Positions 1 through 8,820 of a DNA stretch of 64,000 bases are shown one piece after another (the stretch's first letter is position 1; the number at the start of each line of letters is the position of its first letter). Position numbers and translations under genes: made by a program. Below the pieces are notes generated by a model that was not told the DNA's origin, searched no databases, and worked only from the letters and a program-made list of their open reading frames with translations. This DNA comes from CALUOB01 sp944322305 (lineage in GTDB: Bacteria; Actinomycetota; Coriobacteriia; Coriobacteriales; Coriobacteriaceae): the NCBI GenBank assembly GCA_963931605.1, contig OZ007031.1, positions 806,001-870,000 on the forward strand, written 5' to 3'.

Positions 1-48
1 TCCGGAGCGCCCCCCTTGCTTCTCGGCATGCGTCACGTTGCCCGGCAC

Positions 49-1719
49 TTACTTGTGCACGATCACGCAGTCGCCTACTTGGATCACGTTGAAGAGCTCG
101 GCCGCCTTGTCCGGCGGGAGGTTCACGCAGCCGTGGCTGCCCACCGAGTAATACGCCTCGGGGTTGGAGAAGTTCGCCGTGCGCTGCCAGCTGGCGTCGT
201 GCAGGCCCACGAGGTTGTCCACAAACGGCATCCAGTACGAAACCGGGCTCTCGTACTCCGGCTCGCCGGTTGCCGGGTCGGTGGCACCGATGAGCTTCTG
301 GTCGCGCAGCTTGTTGTTCAAAAAGTAGATGCCCTCCGGCGTGTCGTTGCCCTTGCTGGGGTTGCCGGTAATGATGCCCGACTCCCACACCAGGTTGCCC
401 GACGCGTCGTAGTAGCGCGCGTGCTGCTCGGTTATGTCAACGTCAACGTAGGCGCCCCAGTCGGGCTGACCGAACGCCGTGTACTTGGCGGCTGTCTGCT
501 TGGTGGGCACCGCCAGCTCGCCGGTGCGCTTCTCGGTCACCGCGGACTTGAGGTCCTGCACCAGCTGCGCCTCGTTGGAGGTCCAGCCGTAGGTGCCGCC
601 CGACACCGTGACCTGCTTGCCGTCGGCACGCGTGTAGGTACGCGAGGAGCCCACGGTGTCCAGCTGGTCGGCCAGCTGCGAAACCCAGGCGGTGATGGCG
701 TCTTCGGACACGGTTGCCTGGTAGTTCTCGTCCAGCGTGATCCACGAAGCCACCGTCTGGGCGTCAACCGTTGCCACCTGGGTGCCGCCCATGGTCAGCG
801 TGAGGTCGGTGCCGAGCAGGGCGTTGGCCTCGTTCACCGCGCTGGCGAGCTCGGGGTCGGTGGAAAGACGCGCAGGCTGCGCCACCTCGTTCTCACCCAG
901 CTCGAGGGTGGGACGCAGGCCGAGCAGCGCGGTGCGCACAGCGGCAAGCACCGCCTCGGCGTCGAGCTGGTCGCCGGCCACCTCGGGAACCACCGCGAAC
1001 GAGCCGGTTGCCTCGTTGTAGGCGATGGAGGCGTCCTGCGGGGCGGTGCGCCCTTCGTTGAACGCCGCCACCTGCGCGTCAACCGCCTGCTTGAGGGCGT
1101 CCTCGTTGATCTCGCCCTCGTTGCTGGCGTCCTCGTTGTGCGAGAACAGCAGCTGAACCGGCCAGGTCCAGGCGTTGTTGTCGGAAAGGGCTGTGCGGGC
1201 CACCCCCGCGTGATCGAGACTGAGCCCGGCGTCTGCCGCCGTAAGCGTCCACGAAAAGCCGTCGCCCTGGATGTCGAGGGCGTAGTTTGCCATGCGCTCG
1301 TCAAGCGCGGAGGCTACCTCGTCGGCGCTTTTGAGCGAGATGTCAACGTCGCCGATCGTGCTCTGCGGGTAAAAATGCCCCGAGAAGAACCACACGCCCG
1401 TAACGTACACCGCGGCCACAACCACCACGGCCACCACCGCCGCGATAAGGCCCGCGCGGTTGCGGCGCGGAGCCTTGGCGGCGCGCATGCTCTCCTCGCG
1501 CAAGGCACGGGACGCGGTGGTATAGCCGGTCGAGGTGCGCACCTGGGAATGCGGGTGCGCGGTGCTGTGAGAGCCGTGCGCGTTCGCGCCCTGCGCAGAG
1601 CCGGACGAGTTGCGCACCACCTCGGGGACGCGTCTCATGCGCACCGTCCGCTGCTGCGCACCTGAACGCTGCGCGGACGTGCCCCCGCGCTGAGGTGCGG
1701 CATGTCTATCTTGAACCAT
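49..1719 (-). CDS. L,D-transpeptidase (YkuD) with PG-binding-4 repeats
   Basis: Secreted or membrane-anchored enzyme expected to make 3-3 cross-links in peptidoglycan or to anchor proteins to it. The 556-residue protein has an Arg/Ser-rich cytoplasmic N-terminus (1-88), one membrane segment (about 90-112), a long extracytoplasmic region resembling the PG_binding_4/VanW-type repeats (about 115-420), and a C-terminal YkuD domain ending in the catalytic motif SHGCVNLP (Cys near 530) with an upstream GLHDASW histidine. The ORF is open further upstream, but an internal ATG at 1719 is chosen. A TATAAT box lies at 1791-1786, so the upstream ATG at 1767 would sit at the transcript start, and a GGAAGAA-like ribosome site precedes 1719. 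It stands alone, and the gene behind it (a histidine kinase) is separated by 520 bp. Family assignment is firm; substrate is not known. Confidence 0.9.
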   Translation of the reverse strand: MVQDRHAAPQRGGTSAQRSGAQQRTVRMRRVPEVVRNSSGSAQGANAHGSHSTAHPHSQVRTSTGYTTASRALREESMRAAKAPRRNRAGLIAAVVAVVVVAAVYVTGVWFFSGHFYPQSTIGDVDISLKSADEVASALDERMANYALDIQGDGFSWTLTAADAGLSLDHAGVARTALSDNNAWTWPVQLLFSHNEDASNEGEINEDALKQAVDAQVAAFNEGRTAPQDASIAYNEATGSFAVVPEVAGDQLDAEAVLAAVRTALLGLRPTLELGENEVAQPARLSTDPELASAVNEANALLGTDLTLTMGGTQVATVDAQTVASWITLDENYQATVSEDAITAWVSQLADQLDTVGSSRTYTRADGKQVTVSGGTYGWTSNEAQLVQDLKSAVTEKRTGELAVPTKQTAAKYTAFGQPDWGAYVDVDITEQHARYYDASGNLVWESGIITGNPSKGNDTPEGIYFLNNKLRDQKLIGATDPATGEPEYESPVSYWMPFVDNLVGLHDASWQRTANFSNPEAYYSVGSHGCVNLPPDKAAELFNVIQVGDCVIVHK

Positions 1720-1785
1720 GGCCGTTCTTCCGACCCTCCCTCTTCGCGGGATATGCTCCCGCGTCATATACTTATACAGAGACGC

Positions 1786-1791
1786 ATTATA
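1786..1791 (-). promoter_or_regulatory. -10 box of the L,D-transpeptidase promoter
   Basis: Reads TATAAT on the minus strand, 67 bp upstream of the chosen start codon. No good -35 hexamer is visible at 16-18 bp. It is the main reason for rejecting the longer upstream start. Confidence 0.5.
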
Positions 1792-1989
1792 GCAGGAGGG
1801 GCGCAGCCGCGCGGAACGCCTCAAACCCTTCACCGACCGGTAACCCACGCGGCGGAGCGAGCGGGGACGCGGGGGCGGGCAGAGGCGCGGGATGCCCCTG
1901 GGTTGGGCGCTCTTTCGTCATCTAAGGATCCGTTACCCGCCCGAACGTCAATTAAGGCTCGCATTGAACGCATAAAGCGCAGGTAAGAG

Positions 1990-2181
1990 ACGGTTGGTCG
2001 TTGTTATCGCAGCTAAATCCCGATTTTCCGGCAGTTACATGCACTTTGCGCGACTAACTAAAATCTCGGTGACAAAATCGCGACCAACCGAACCGCACCA
2101 GAGCCTTGCAGGTCGAATTCGCAACCAACCGAGCCGCGTCAGCATCCCCAAGGTCAGATCCGCAACCAAGCGCGCTGCTGG
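1990..2181. repeat. Modular repeat element, class A, copy 1
   Basis: Non-coding repeat in the 520-bp gap between the L,D-transpeptidase start and the histidine kinase stop. On the left a + strand module (CGGTTGGTCG, 1991) leads to a small central stem (CCGATTTTCCGG region, about 2020-2031). On the right at least three modules are in the opposite orientation (CGCGACCAACCG near 2080, CGCAACCAACCG near 2120, CGCAACCAAG near 2160), spaced about 40 bp apart. The arrangement matches the copies near 11.4, 46.3 and 56.4 kb. The rest of the gap (1792-1989) shows no gene. Confidence 0.6.
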
Positions 2182-2239
2182 CGCCCGCGTTTCCGCCGGC
2201 GGACGAGAACCGCCGCCAGATTCTGCCGCACCCTTCCCC

Positions 2240-3415
2240 TTACACGGGGGTCTTGAAAAACGCCAGGTCGAAGCGGGCGCCGCCGGCCGGGGCGTTGCAA
2301 GCGGTGAGCGCGCCGCCCTGAGCCGCCACGAGCTCGCGGGCAAGCGCCAAGCCGATCCCCACGCCCGCCGGGTTCACCTCGGACGATGACGCGCGGTCGG
2401 CGCGCCCGCGGTAAAAGCGCTCGAAGACGTGCGGCAGGTCCTCGGGCGCGATCCCGGGCCCCGTGTCCTCGACCGCGATGCGGCAGGCCAGTGCGTCCTC
2501 GTGCGCGGCGATGCGCACCGAGCCGCCGGCCGGCGTGTGCTCAAGGCAGTTCTTCAGCACGTTCTCCAGCGCCTCGGCCGTCCACGGCGCATCGCCGGCA
2601 AACGAGGCGCCCGGGTCGATGTCGCAGGCAACCGCCACGTCAGCCGCCTCGAAGGCCACGGCCAGCGGCTCCAGCGCCGCAGCCACCACGTCGGCCGCGC
2701 GCACCTCGGCGCGCTCGAACGTCACGATCCCCGCATCGATCCGCGCAAGCTTGAGCAGCGCCTGCACCAGCCAGCGGATCCGGTCAACGAGAACCTCCGC
2801 ACGCCGTAACCGCTCCAAGCGCTTCTCGGCCGCCTGCGCTGCCACGCGAGAAGCATCGCCGGCAAGCGGCGCGCCCGCGTCCGTACCTGCGACGTTCTCG
2901 CCCAACGGCGCCGCCGAAACCGCCGCAGCTCCGGCGTTGTCGCGCGCAACCGCACCCGCCGCACAGTCCAGCTCGCGCACCGCGTCGCGCTCCAAAAGCT
3001 CGACCACGAGCGCCAGCGAGGTAAGCGGCGTCTTGAGCTGATGGGAAATGTCGGCAAGCGCGTCCGAGAGGCGCCGGCGCTCGCGCTCGAGCTCGTCGCC
3101 CTCGCGCACGAGCTGGGCGAACAGCTTGTCGATGGAGCTTGCCAGCACGGCGAGCTCGCCTTCGCGCATGGTCGAGAAGCGCAGGCTCCGCTCGCCGGAT
3201 AGCGCCGCGTCAAGCGTGGCCGAAAGGGCGGCGACCGCGCGGTAACGCGCCCAGGTGAAGCCGGCCACGACAACGCCCAGCGCGCACGCCGCGCCAAGCG
3301 TCCAGAGGCCGGCCGCCACACTTCCCAAAAGCGCCGCACCGCCCGCCGCACACGCAACCGCCACCGCGACATACGCGGCGGCGAAGAGCCTGAGCTCGCG
3401 GTTCCTGAAGAGCAT
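2240..3415 (-). CDS. Sensor histidine kinase
   Basis: Membrane sensor kinase of 391 residues that should phosphorylate the response regulator encoded 6 bp upstream. Two membrane segments (about 10-34 and 36-56) are separated by almost no loop, so there is no extracytoplasmic sensor domain, as in intramembrane-sensing kinases. A HAMP-like linker and H-box follow (ISHQLKTP, His125), then an N-box (NVLKNCLEH), a G1 box (VEDTGPGI) and a G2 box (GIGLALARE). About 50 Ala/Gly-rich residues (145-195) interrupt the second dimerisation helix region, which is unusual. The pair is divergent from an ABC exporter, which suggests sensing of a peptide or drug handled by that exporter. The signal is unknown. 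Confidence 0.9.
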   Translation of the reverse strand: MLFRNRELRLFAAAYVAVAVACAAGGAALLGSVAAGLWTLGAACALGVVVAGFTWARYRAVAALSATLDAALSGERSLRFSTMREGELAVLASSIDKLFAQLVREGDELERERRRLSDALADISHQLKTPLTSLALVVELLERDAVRELDCAAGAVARDNAGAAAVSAAPLGENVAGTDAGAPLAGDASRVAAQAAEKRLERLRRAEVLVDRIRWLVQALLKLARIDAGIVTFERAEVRAADVVAAALEPLAVAFEAADVAVACDIDPGASFAGDAPWTAEALENVLKNCLEHTPAGGSVRIAAHEDALACRIAVEDTGPGIAPEDLPHVFERFYRGRADRASSSEVNPAGVGIGLALARELVAAQGGALTACNAPAGGARFDLAFFKTPV

Positions 3416-3421
3416 CCGCCA

Positions 3422-4109
3422 TCACTCCCCCGCCCGATACCCGAGGCCACGCACCGTAACGATGAGCTCGGGGTGCGCCGGGTCGCGCTCGATCTTGGCG
3501 CGCAGGCGCTTGACGTAAACCGACAGCGTGTTCTCCTCCACATAGGCGCCAGCGGCGTCCCACAGCACGTCGCGCATGCGCTCGCGCGTGATGAGCCGCC
3601 CCGGGTTGGTGGCAAACAGCAGAAGCAGCCGGTACTCGAGCGCCGAAAGCGTCACCTCGGCACCGTCCTTGACAACCGTTGCGCGCTCGGGATCTATGGT
3701 AAGCGGCCCCCACGCGATGCGCGGAGACGCCGCCGCACGCGACCGGCGCAGCGCGGCGGCCACGCGCGCCACCAGCTCGCGCGGGCGGAAGGGCTTGGCC
3801 ACGTAGTCGTCGGCGCCCAGCGAAAGCCCCGTCACCGTGTTGACCTCGTCGTCCGAAGCGGTGAGGAAGATCACCGGCAAGTCCGGCCGAGCCGCCTTGA
3901 CGGCGCTGCACACCGCGAAGCCGTTACCCGCGCGCCAGCGTGACATCCAGCAGCACCAGGTCGGGCACCACCCCGTCGGCCGGGTTGAGCGCCCGGGCGA
4001 TGGCGCTGTCCTGGTCTGCCGCCGAGACCACCTCGCACCCTTCGGCCTCAAGCAGCTCGCCCAGCCCCTCAACGATGAGCGGGTCGTCCTCCACCAGCAA
4101 GATGCGCAT
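3422..4109 (-). pseudogene. OmpR-family response regulator with a +1 frameshift
   Basis: DNA-binding response regulator partner of the kinase downstream. The receiver starts at 4109 (MRILLVEDDPLIVEGL) and carries the phospho-acceptor motif LVLLDVTL, then runs into a TAA at about 3926-3924. The reading continues in another frame from NGFAVCSAVKAARPD through the receiver lysine region (ADDYVAKPF) and a complete winged-helix domain (LTIDPERATV to RGLGYRAGE). Removing one base from the GGG run at 3927-3929 restores a normal 228-residue protein with DVTLARGNGF at the joint, where relatives usually have DVTLPDGNGF. As written the gene cannot make a full regulator. It may be a true inactivation, a sequencing error in a homopolymer, or (least likely) a frameshift site. 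The intact flanks argue the event is recent. Confidence 0.85.
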
Positions 4110-4196
4110 CCGACCACCCTCCTTCCAACGTCCTTACCCGCGCAGGCGGGCGAGAATTGCGGTCATAACAAACGCCCGCAGCTGAAGCTCCAAGCG

Positions 4197-4313
4197 GGCG
4201 GAGGGGCGGGCATAAGGGCCTGGCGCAGTTCTGCAGCCGAAGGAGGCGACTTAATGTCGCCTCCGTCTCGGCGAAGCTGTTTGAGCACAGGTCCTTATGC
4301 CCACCCCTCCGCC
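4197..4313. repeat. Nested hairpin, class C, copy 1
   Basis: Outer arms 4197-4217 and 4293-4313 pair over 20 of 21 positions (arm GGCGGAGGGGCGGGCATAAG). An inner perfect 9-bp stem, GGAGGCGAC / GTCGCCTCC (4242-4250 and 4256-4264), closes a 5-nt loop. It lies in the divergent control region between the response regulator and the ABC exporter and has no U-tract, so it is not a typical terminator. Confidence 0.7.
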
Positions 4314-4374
4314 ACAACGCTACCCTTCTCGGTCCTTACTCGCCGAGAACAGCTTTCGCAGCTACAGCCCCGCA

Positions 4375-4488
4375 GGGCGGTCCGGGGCGTTGCGTCCGGG
4401 CGAGTTCTGAGCGAGCCTTTTCGCACGGCGAAGCCGGCGAAAAGACCGCGAGCGAGCACGAGCTCGGATGCAACGCCCCGGACCGCCC
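4375..4488. repeat. Nested hairpin, class C, copy 2
   Basis: Outer arms 4375-4393 and 4470-4488 are a perfect 19-bp inverted repeat (GGGCGGTCCGGGGCGTTGC). An inner 8-bp stem CTTTTCGC / GCGAAAAG (4417-4424 and 4437-4444) is nested inside. It sits 61 bp after copy 1. Together the two fill most of the 520-bp gap 4110-4630, where no gene is visible. Confidence 0.7.
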
Positions 4489-4630
4489 GGCCGAGCCCGC
4501 GCGTCCTTCTCGCCCATGGTAACCAAAACCGGCGCGCCGCGTGTGACAGATCCGTCACGCGCGCGTCACGGGACGGCAAGGGGCGGGCGGGATGATGGTA
4601 TCGTCAGACAGGACTCCGACGAAGGGACGC

Positions 4631-5488
4631 ATGATGCAGATCCTCTCCGTAGAACACCTGGTCAAGGTGTACGGCCGCGGCGACACCGCCATCCGCGCGC
4701 TCGACGACGTGAGTTTCACCGTTGAAGCCGGCGAGTTCATCGCCATCATCGGCAGCTCGGGCTCGGGCAAGTCCACGCTGCTGCACCTCATCGGCGGCGT
4801 TGACCGCCCCACCTCGGGCACCGTGCGCGTGGGCGGTGAGGACATCTTCAGCCGCAGCGACGAGGAGCTCGCCGTGTTCCGCCGCCGCGAGGTCGGGCTC
4901 ATCTACCAGTTCTACAACCTGATCCCGGTGCTCAACGTGGTGGAGAACATGACGCTGCCCGTGCTTATGGACGGCCGCCGCGTCAACGAGGAGCGCCTGG
5001 GAACGCTCGTGCGCACGCTCGGCCTCACCGGGCGCGAGCGTCACCTGCCCAACCAGCTTTCCGGCGGCCAGCAGCAGCGCGTGGCCATCGGGCGCGCCCT
5101 CATGAACGCCCCGGCCATCGTGCTGGCCGACGAGCCCACCGGCAACCTGGACTCCAAGAACTCCGCCGAGATCATGCAGCTTCTGCGCCGCTCCAACCGC
5201 GAGCTGGGGCAGACCCTTATCGTGATCACCCACGACGAGGACATCGCCCTCATGGCCGACCGCGTGATCGCCATCGAGGACGGACGCATCGCGCGCGACG
5301 AGCGGCAGGGTGCCGCGCGCCGGGGCGACGAGGCGGTGCGCGCAACCTCGCGGATAAGAAGGACCGCTGCTACGGGCGCTGCCGGGATTGCCAAAACCGC
5401 CGGCAGCACAGGCGCCTCACGCCCCGCGGGGCTTGGCGGAGCGCACTTCTCGGCCAGCGCCGCTGGAGCTTGGACGGAGGTGCGCTGA
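4631..5488 (+). CDS. ABC transporter ATP-binding protein (LolD/MacB type)
   Basis: ATPase subunit (285 residues) of an exporter or lipoprotein/peptide-handling ABC system. It shows the Walker A GSSGSGKST, Q-loop YQFYNLIP, signature LSGGQQQRVAIGRAL, Walker B IVLADEPTGNLDS and H-loop ITHDED, all in the spacing of the LolD/MacB/BceA group. After the domain (about residue 225) comes an extra 60-residue Ala/Gly/Arg-rich tail not needed for ATPase function. The start at 4631 (or the adjacent ATG at 4634) follows GAAGGGA. Its stop overlaps the permease start by one base (TGATG), so the two are translationally coupled. Divergent from the two-component system, which is the likely regulator. Confidence 0.93.
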   Translation: MMQILSVEHLVKVYGRGDTAIRALDDVSFTVEAGEFIAIIGSSGSGKSTLLHLIGGVDRPTSGTVRVGGEDIFSRSDEELAVFRRREVGLIYQFYNLIPVLNVVENMTLPVLMDGRRVNEERLGTLVRTLGLTGRERHLPNQLSGGQQQRVAIGRALMNAPAIVLADEPTGNLDSKNSAEIMQLLRRSNRELGQTLIVITHDEDIALMADRVIAIEDGRIARDERQGAARRGDEAVRATSRIRRTAATGAAGIAKTAGSTGASRPAGLGGAHFSASAAGAWTEVR

Positions 5489-8400
5489 TGGGCATCTTCA
5501 CGCGCTTTACCCTGCGCTCGCTTGCCAAGAACCGCGTGCGCACCGCCGTCACCGTGGTGGGCATCATGCTGTCGTGCGCGCTCGTGTGCGCCATCGCCAC
5601 CTCGGTCACGAGCCTGCAAGCGGCGCTGCTCACCCGCGCGCTCGAAACGGAGGGCGCCTGGCAGGGCTACGCCTCGCTGGCGCCGGATGAGGCGGAAAGC
5701 ACGCTTGAGAAGCTCGGTGCCGACGACCACGTGACGGACGTGGTGACCTCCCAGGAGCTGGGAAGCGCCCTCACCGGCCAGGCGGATGCCGATCAATACG
5801 GCAGCTCGGTGGCGCTCGTGACGCTGCCCGCAACCGAGAAGGGCACCGAGGCGCCCGGCGGCTACGACGTGGCGCCACTCCCCGAGATCACAAGCGGTCG
5901 CGCGCCCGAGCGACCCGGCGAGGTCATGCTGCCGGAGTACCTGGAAGGCGCTGAGCTGGGTGCCGACGACGCGGATGCGGGCGTGCGCAGCGCAGGTGCG
6001 CTTGAGCCCGGCGCCACGATAACGCTTGACCTGGGCCGCTTTGAGCGCACGGACGGCAGCGGTACCGAGACGATAAGCAACCTGGACGCCGTCTCTGAGC
6101 TTTCATTTGCCGAGACAGGCAGCGACGAGGAGCAGGCGGCCTCGATACGCCTTGCGGACACGCGCACCGTCACGCTCACCGTCACCGGGTTCTATGAGAC
6201 GCAGCTGTACTCCTCGGGCGCCTTCACCGCGCTCGGCAGCGGAACGGCCGCCGGCATCGTAAGCGCCGACACCACCCTGGAAAGCCTGAGCGCTGCCGGT
6301 GCCACCGCAAGCGGAGACGCGCTGTCGAGCTTCACACGCACCTGGATCGCCACCCAGGGGCTCGCCACCACCAACGCCATCTCAGACGTCCTGCTTGACG
6401 CCGGGGCCAACGGCTGCGCCGTGAACGCCGGCCTCACCCGCTACCAGGGCATCTACACCGAAGGCGCCGTCATCTACGACACGCTGTGGCTTTTCGCCGG
6501 CATCCTGGCCGCCATCGTGCTGGCGGCGTCGGTCTCGCTTATCTACAGCTCGTTTGCCATCTCGGTGGCCGAGCGCACGCGCCAGTTCGGCCTGCTGTCC
6601 TCGCTCGGCGCCAGCCGCCGCCAGCTCAGGCGCACCGTGCTCGCCGAGGCCCTGCTCTTGGGCGTGGCAGCCGTGCCGGCAGGCATCGCCCTTGGCATCG
6701 GCGGCACTGCCGTGGTACTCGGACTCACCGGCGACGTCTTTGCCTCGGCGCTTTCGCTTGAAGGCGGCGTGCCGCTGGCGGTAAACCCCGTGGTGCTCGC
6801 CGCGTGCGCCGTCATCTGCCTGGTAGCGCTCGTGGTGAGCGCCTGGGTGCCGGCGCGGCGCGCCAGCCGCGTCTCGGCCGTGGACGCCATCCGCCAAACG
6901 CAGGACGTGCGCCTCTCGCGCCGGGCGCTCCGGGCGGCCAAGCGCGAGGCACGCCGGGCCGAGCGAGCAGCAGCGCAAGCGGCCGAGAAGCGCGCGGCGG
7001 GCGCGGGCGCTTCTCGCCCGGCGGATCCTGAGAGCAACAACACTGCAACAGGCTCCCCCGCCCTCCCCGCGCCCAAGCTGGGGCTTGCCGGCCGCCTGTT
7101 CGGCGTGCCCGGGTTTATCGCCCACCGCAACCTCACGCGCTCCTCCGCCCGCGGGCGCACCGTGGTGGCGTCGCTTGCCATGAGCGTGGTCTTGCTGGTG
7201 TCCACCGGTGCCGTGGCACTGTACCTGGAACCGCTTGCCGACCGCGCCGAGCTCAAAGGCGGTGGCACGGCCGACGTCATCGCAAGCGTCATGGCCGACC
7301 GCTCCAACCCCGCAAACAACCGCGAGCTCTCCAACCTGACCGGCGACTTTGCCAGCTTTGTGAGCGAGGCGCAACGCGTGCCCGGCGCCACCCTGCGCAC
7401 CGTGGTGCGTCAGGGCCAGGCCGAGGCCGTGATACCCGCGGGACTCCTCACGGACGCGGCGTGCGACGCAATCCGCGAGCAGCAGCAGACGCAGGCCACC
7501 GACTGGGTGCCGCAGCGCCTGAAGGAAGACGGCTCCTACGTGGGCGACGTGGCGATCTTCTACGTTGACGACGCCATCTGGGGCCAGATGCTCGACGAGC
7601 TGGAGCTTGACGCGAAGGCGTTCACTGATGCCGCGCAGCCGCGGGCCATCGCCGTGAACACGTACCAGGGCAACACCGCGGAGGGGCAGTACATAGACCT
7701 GACGCCCTTTACCCAGACGGGCACGGTTGACCTGTACGCCACGCGCGGCTACGAGGGTCTGAGCCGCATGGGGCTTATGGTCGGAGCGGACGGCAAGCTC
7801 GTTGCGGGCTACATCGACAACACCGCCGACGGCCCTGTTGACGACGCCGGCAACCCCGTGATCCAGGAGAAGTCGCTTGCCGAGGCAACAGTGCACGAGC
7901 AGGTTAAGGTCGGCGCGCTGTGCAGCGACCTGCCCGACGCGCTGGTGTCCATCGGTGCCTCCGCGCACCTGCCGGCGCTTGTGCTGCCCGCCAGCGTCCT
8001 GCCTGCCGGCGGCAACACGGGCACCGACGACGACCCGGACGTGTACGCGTACTCCTTCGCCACGCTGCAGTTCTCGGCCGACGACCACGCGGCCGCTACC
8101 GAGGCCCTGCAGCAGATAGCCGACGACAGCAACGAGCTCATGAGCATCTCGGTCCTCGACGCGGCGGCCACCGCCGAGGAGATGCGGTCGCTGGTGCGGG
8201 CCATGCAGCTGTTCGTGGGGTGCTTCTCGGTGGTGACGGCGCTGGTAGCCATGGCCAACGTGTTCAACACGCTCACGACCAACATCATCCTGCGCACGCG
8301 CGAGTTCGCCGTGCTGAAGTCGGTCGGCATGGGCGGACGAGCCTTTGCGCGCATGCTGGTATACGAGTGCGCAAGCTATGCGGTGCGGAGCCTTGTTCTA

Positions 8401-8607
8401 GGGCTCGTGCTGGCCTGCGGCGTCACCTACGCGCTGTACCATGCAGTGCGGCTGAGCTTTGCGGGGATCTCGTTCACCTTGCCGTGGGGGTCGGTTGCCG
8501 CCGGATGCGCGCTGGTGCTTGTCATTCTCGCCCTGAGCGTTGCCTACGCTCTCAAGCGCAGCCACGCGCAAAACATCGTGGAGGCCCTGCGCGCCGACGC
8601 GCTGTAG
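5488..8607 (+). CDS. FtsX-like ABC transporter permease
   Basis: Large permease, 1039 residues, with the duplicated FtsX architecture. One membrane segment lies near residues 17-40, a ~280-residue extracytoplasmic domain follows, and three segments lie at about 330-470. An Arg/Ala-rich cytoplasmic stretch (about 475-540) leads to a second single segment near 560-585, another extracytoplasmic domain, and three final segments (about 895-1035). That gives eight membrane helices, unlike the ten of BceB permeases. The start at 5488 is preceded by CGGAGG and overlaps the ATPase stop. It probably exports or extracts an amphiphilic substrate such as a peptide or lipid. The substrate cannot be told from sequence. 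Confidence 0.92.
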   Translation: MGIFTRFTLRSLAKNRVRTAVTVVGIMLSCALVCAIATSVTSLQAALLTRALETEGAWQGYASLAPDEAESTLEKLGADDHVTDVVTSQELGSALTGQADADQYGSSVALVTLPATEKGTEAPGGYDVAPLPEITSGRAPERPGEVMLPEYLEGAELGADDADAGVRSAGALEPGATITLDLGRFERTDGSGTETISNLDAVSELSFAETGSDEEQAASIRLADTRTVTLTVTGFYETQLYSSGAFTALGSGTAAGIVSADTTLESLSAAGATASGDALSSFTRTWIATQGLATTNAISDVLLDAGANGCAVNAGLTRYQGIYTEGAVIYDTLWLFAGILAAIVLAASVSLIYSSFAISVAERTRQFGLLSSLGASRRQLRRTVLAEALLLGVAAVPAGIALGIGGTAVVLGLTGDVFASALSLEGGVPLAVNPVVLAACAVICLVALVVSAWVPARRASRVSAVDAIRQTQDVRLSRRALRAAKREARRAERAAAQAAEKRAAGAGASRPADPESNNTATGSPALPAPKLGLAGRLFGVPGFIAHRNLTRSSARGRTVVASLAMSVVLLVSTGAVALYLEPLADRAELKGGGTADVIASVMADRSNPANNRELSNLTGDFASFVSEAQRVPGATLRTVVRQGQAEAVIPAGLLTDAACDAIREQQQTQATDWVPQRLKEDGSYVGDVAIFYVDDAIWGQMLDELELDAKAFTDAAQPRAIAVNTYQGNTAEGQYIDLTPFTQTGTVDLYATRGYEGLSRMGLMVGADGKLVAGYIDNTADGPVDDAGNPVIQEKSLAEATVHEQVKVGALCSDLPDALVSIGASAHLPALVLPASVLPAGGNTGTDDDPDVYAYSFATLQFSADDHAAATEALQQIADDSNELMSISVLDAAATAEEMRSLVRAMQLFVGCFSVVTALVAMANVFNTLTTNIILRTREFAVLKSVGMGGRAFARMLVYECASYAVRSLVLGLVLACGVTYALYHAVRLSFAGISFTLPWGSVAAGCALVLVILALSVAYALKRSHAQNIVEALRADAL

Positions 8608-8675
8608 CGGCGCACGGAAGCGGGCAGCCGGTCCGCTGCGCATGTGCCCTCGTCTCCCTGCACGATCTGCCAGCC

Positions 8676-8718
8676 GGGGCGCGCTGTGTCCGACGTGACA
8701 TGGCGCGCCCCGACTTTT
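8676..8718 (+). terminator. Possible terminator after the ABC permease
   Basis: Perfect 9-bp stem GGGGCGCGC / GCGCGCCCC (8676-8684 and 8703-8711) followed by GACTTTTG. The U-tract is short and the loop is 18 nt, so this is a weak candidate. Confidence 0.45.
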
Positions 8719-8744
8719 GTGGCGCTTAATTTACGCCCAACGGT

Positions 8745-8804
8745 TTGACTTTGCCGGTGGGCGGTAGTATTAGTTGGTATAGCAACTGTTTGTATACCAA
8801 CTAA
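8745..8804 (+). promoter_or_regulatory. MarR-gene promoter with 12-bp inverted-repeat operator
   Basis: A -35 TTGACT (8745-8750) and -10 TATTAG (8768-8773) are 17 bp apart. A perfect inverted repeat, TTAGTTGGTATA (8770-8781) and TATACCAACTAA (8793-8804) with an 11-bp spacer, overlaps the -10 box. This is the expected geometry for autorepression by the MarR protein encoded 16 bp downstream. Confidence 0.75.
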
Positions 8805-8820
8805 AGGAGCGTGTGCCAGG

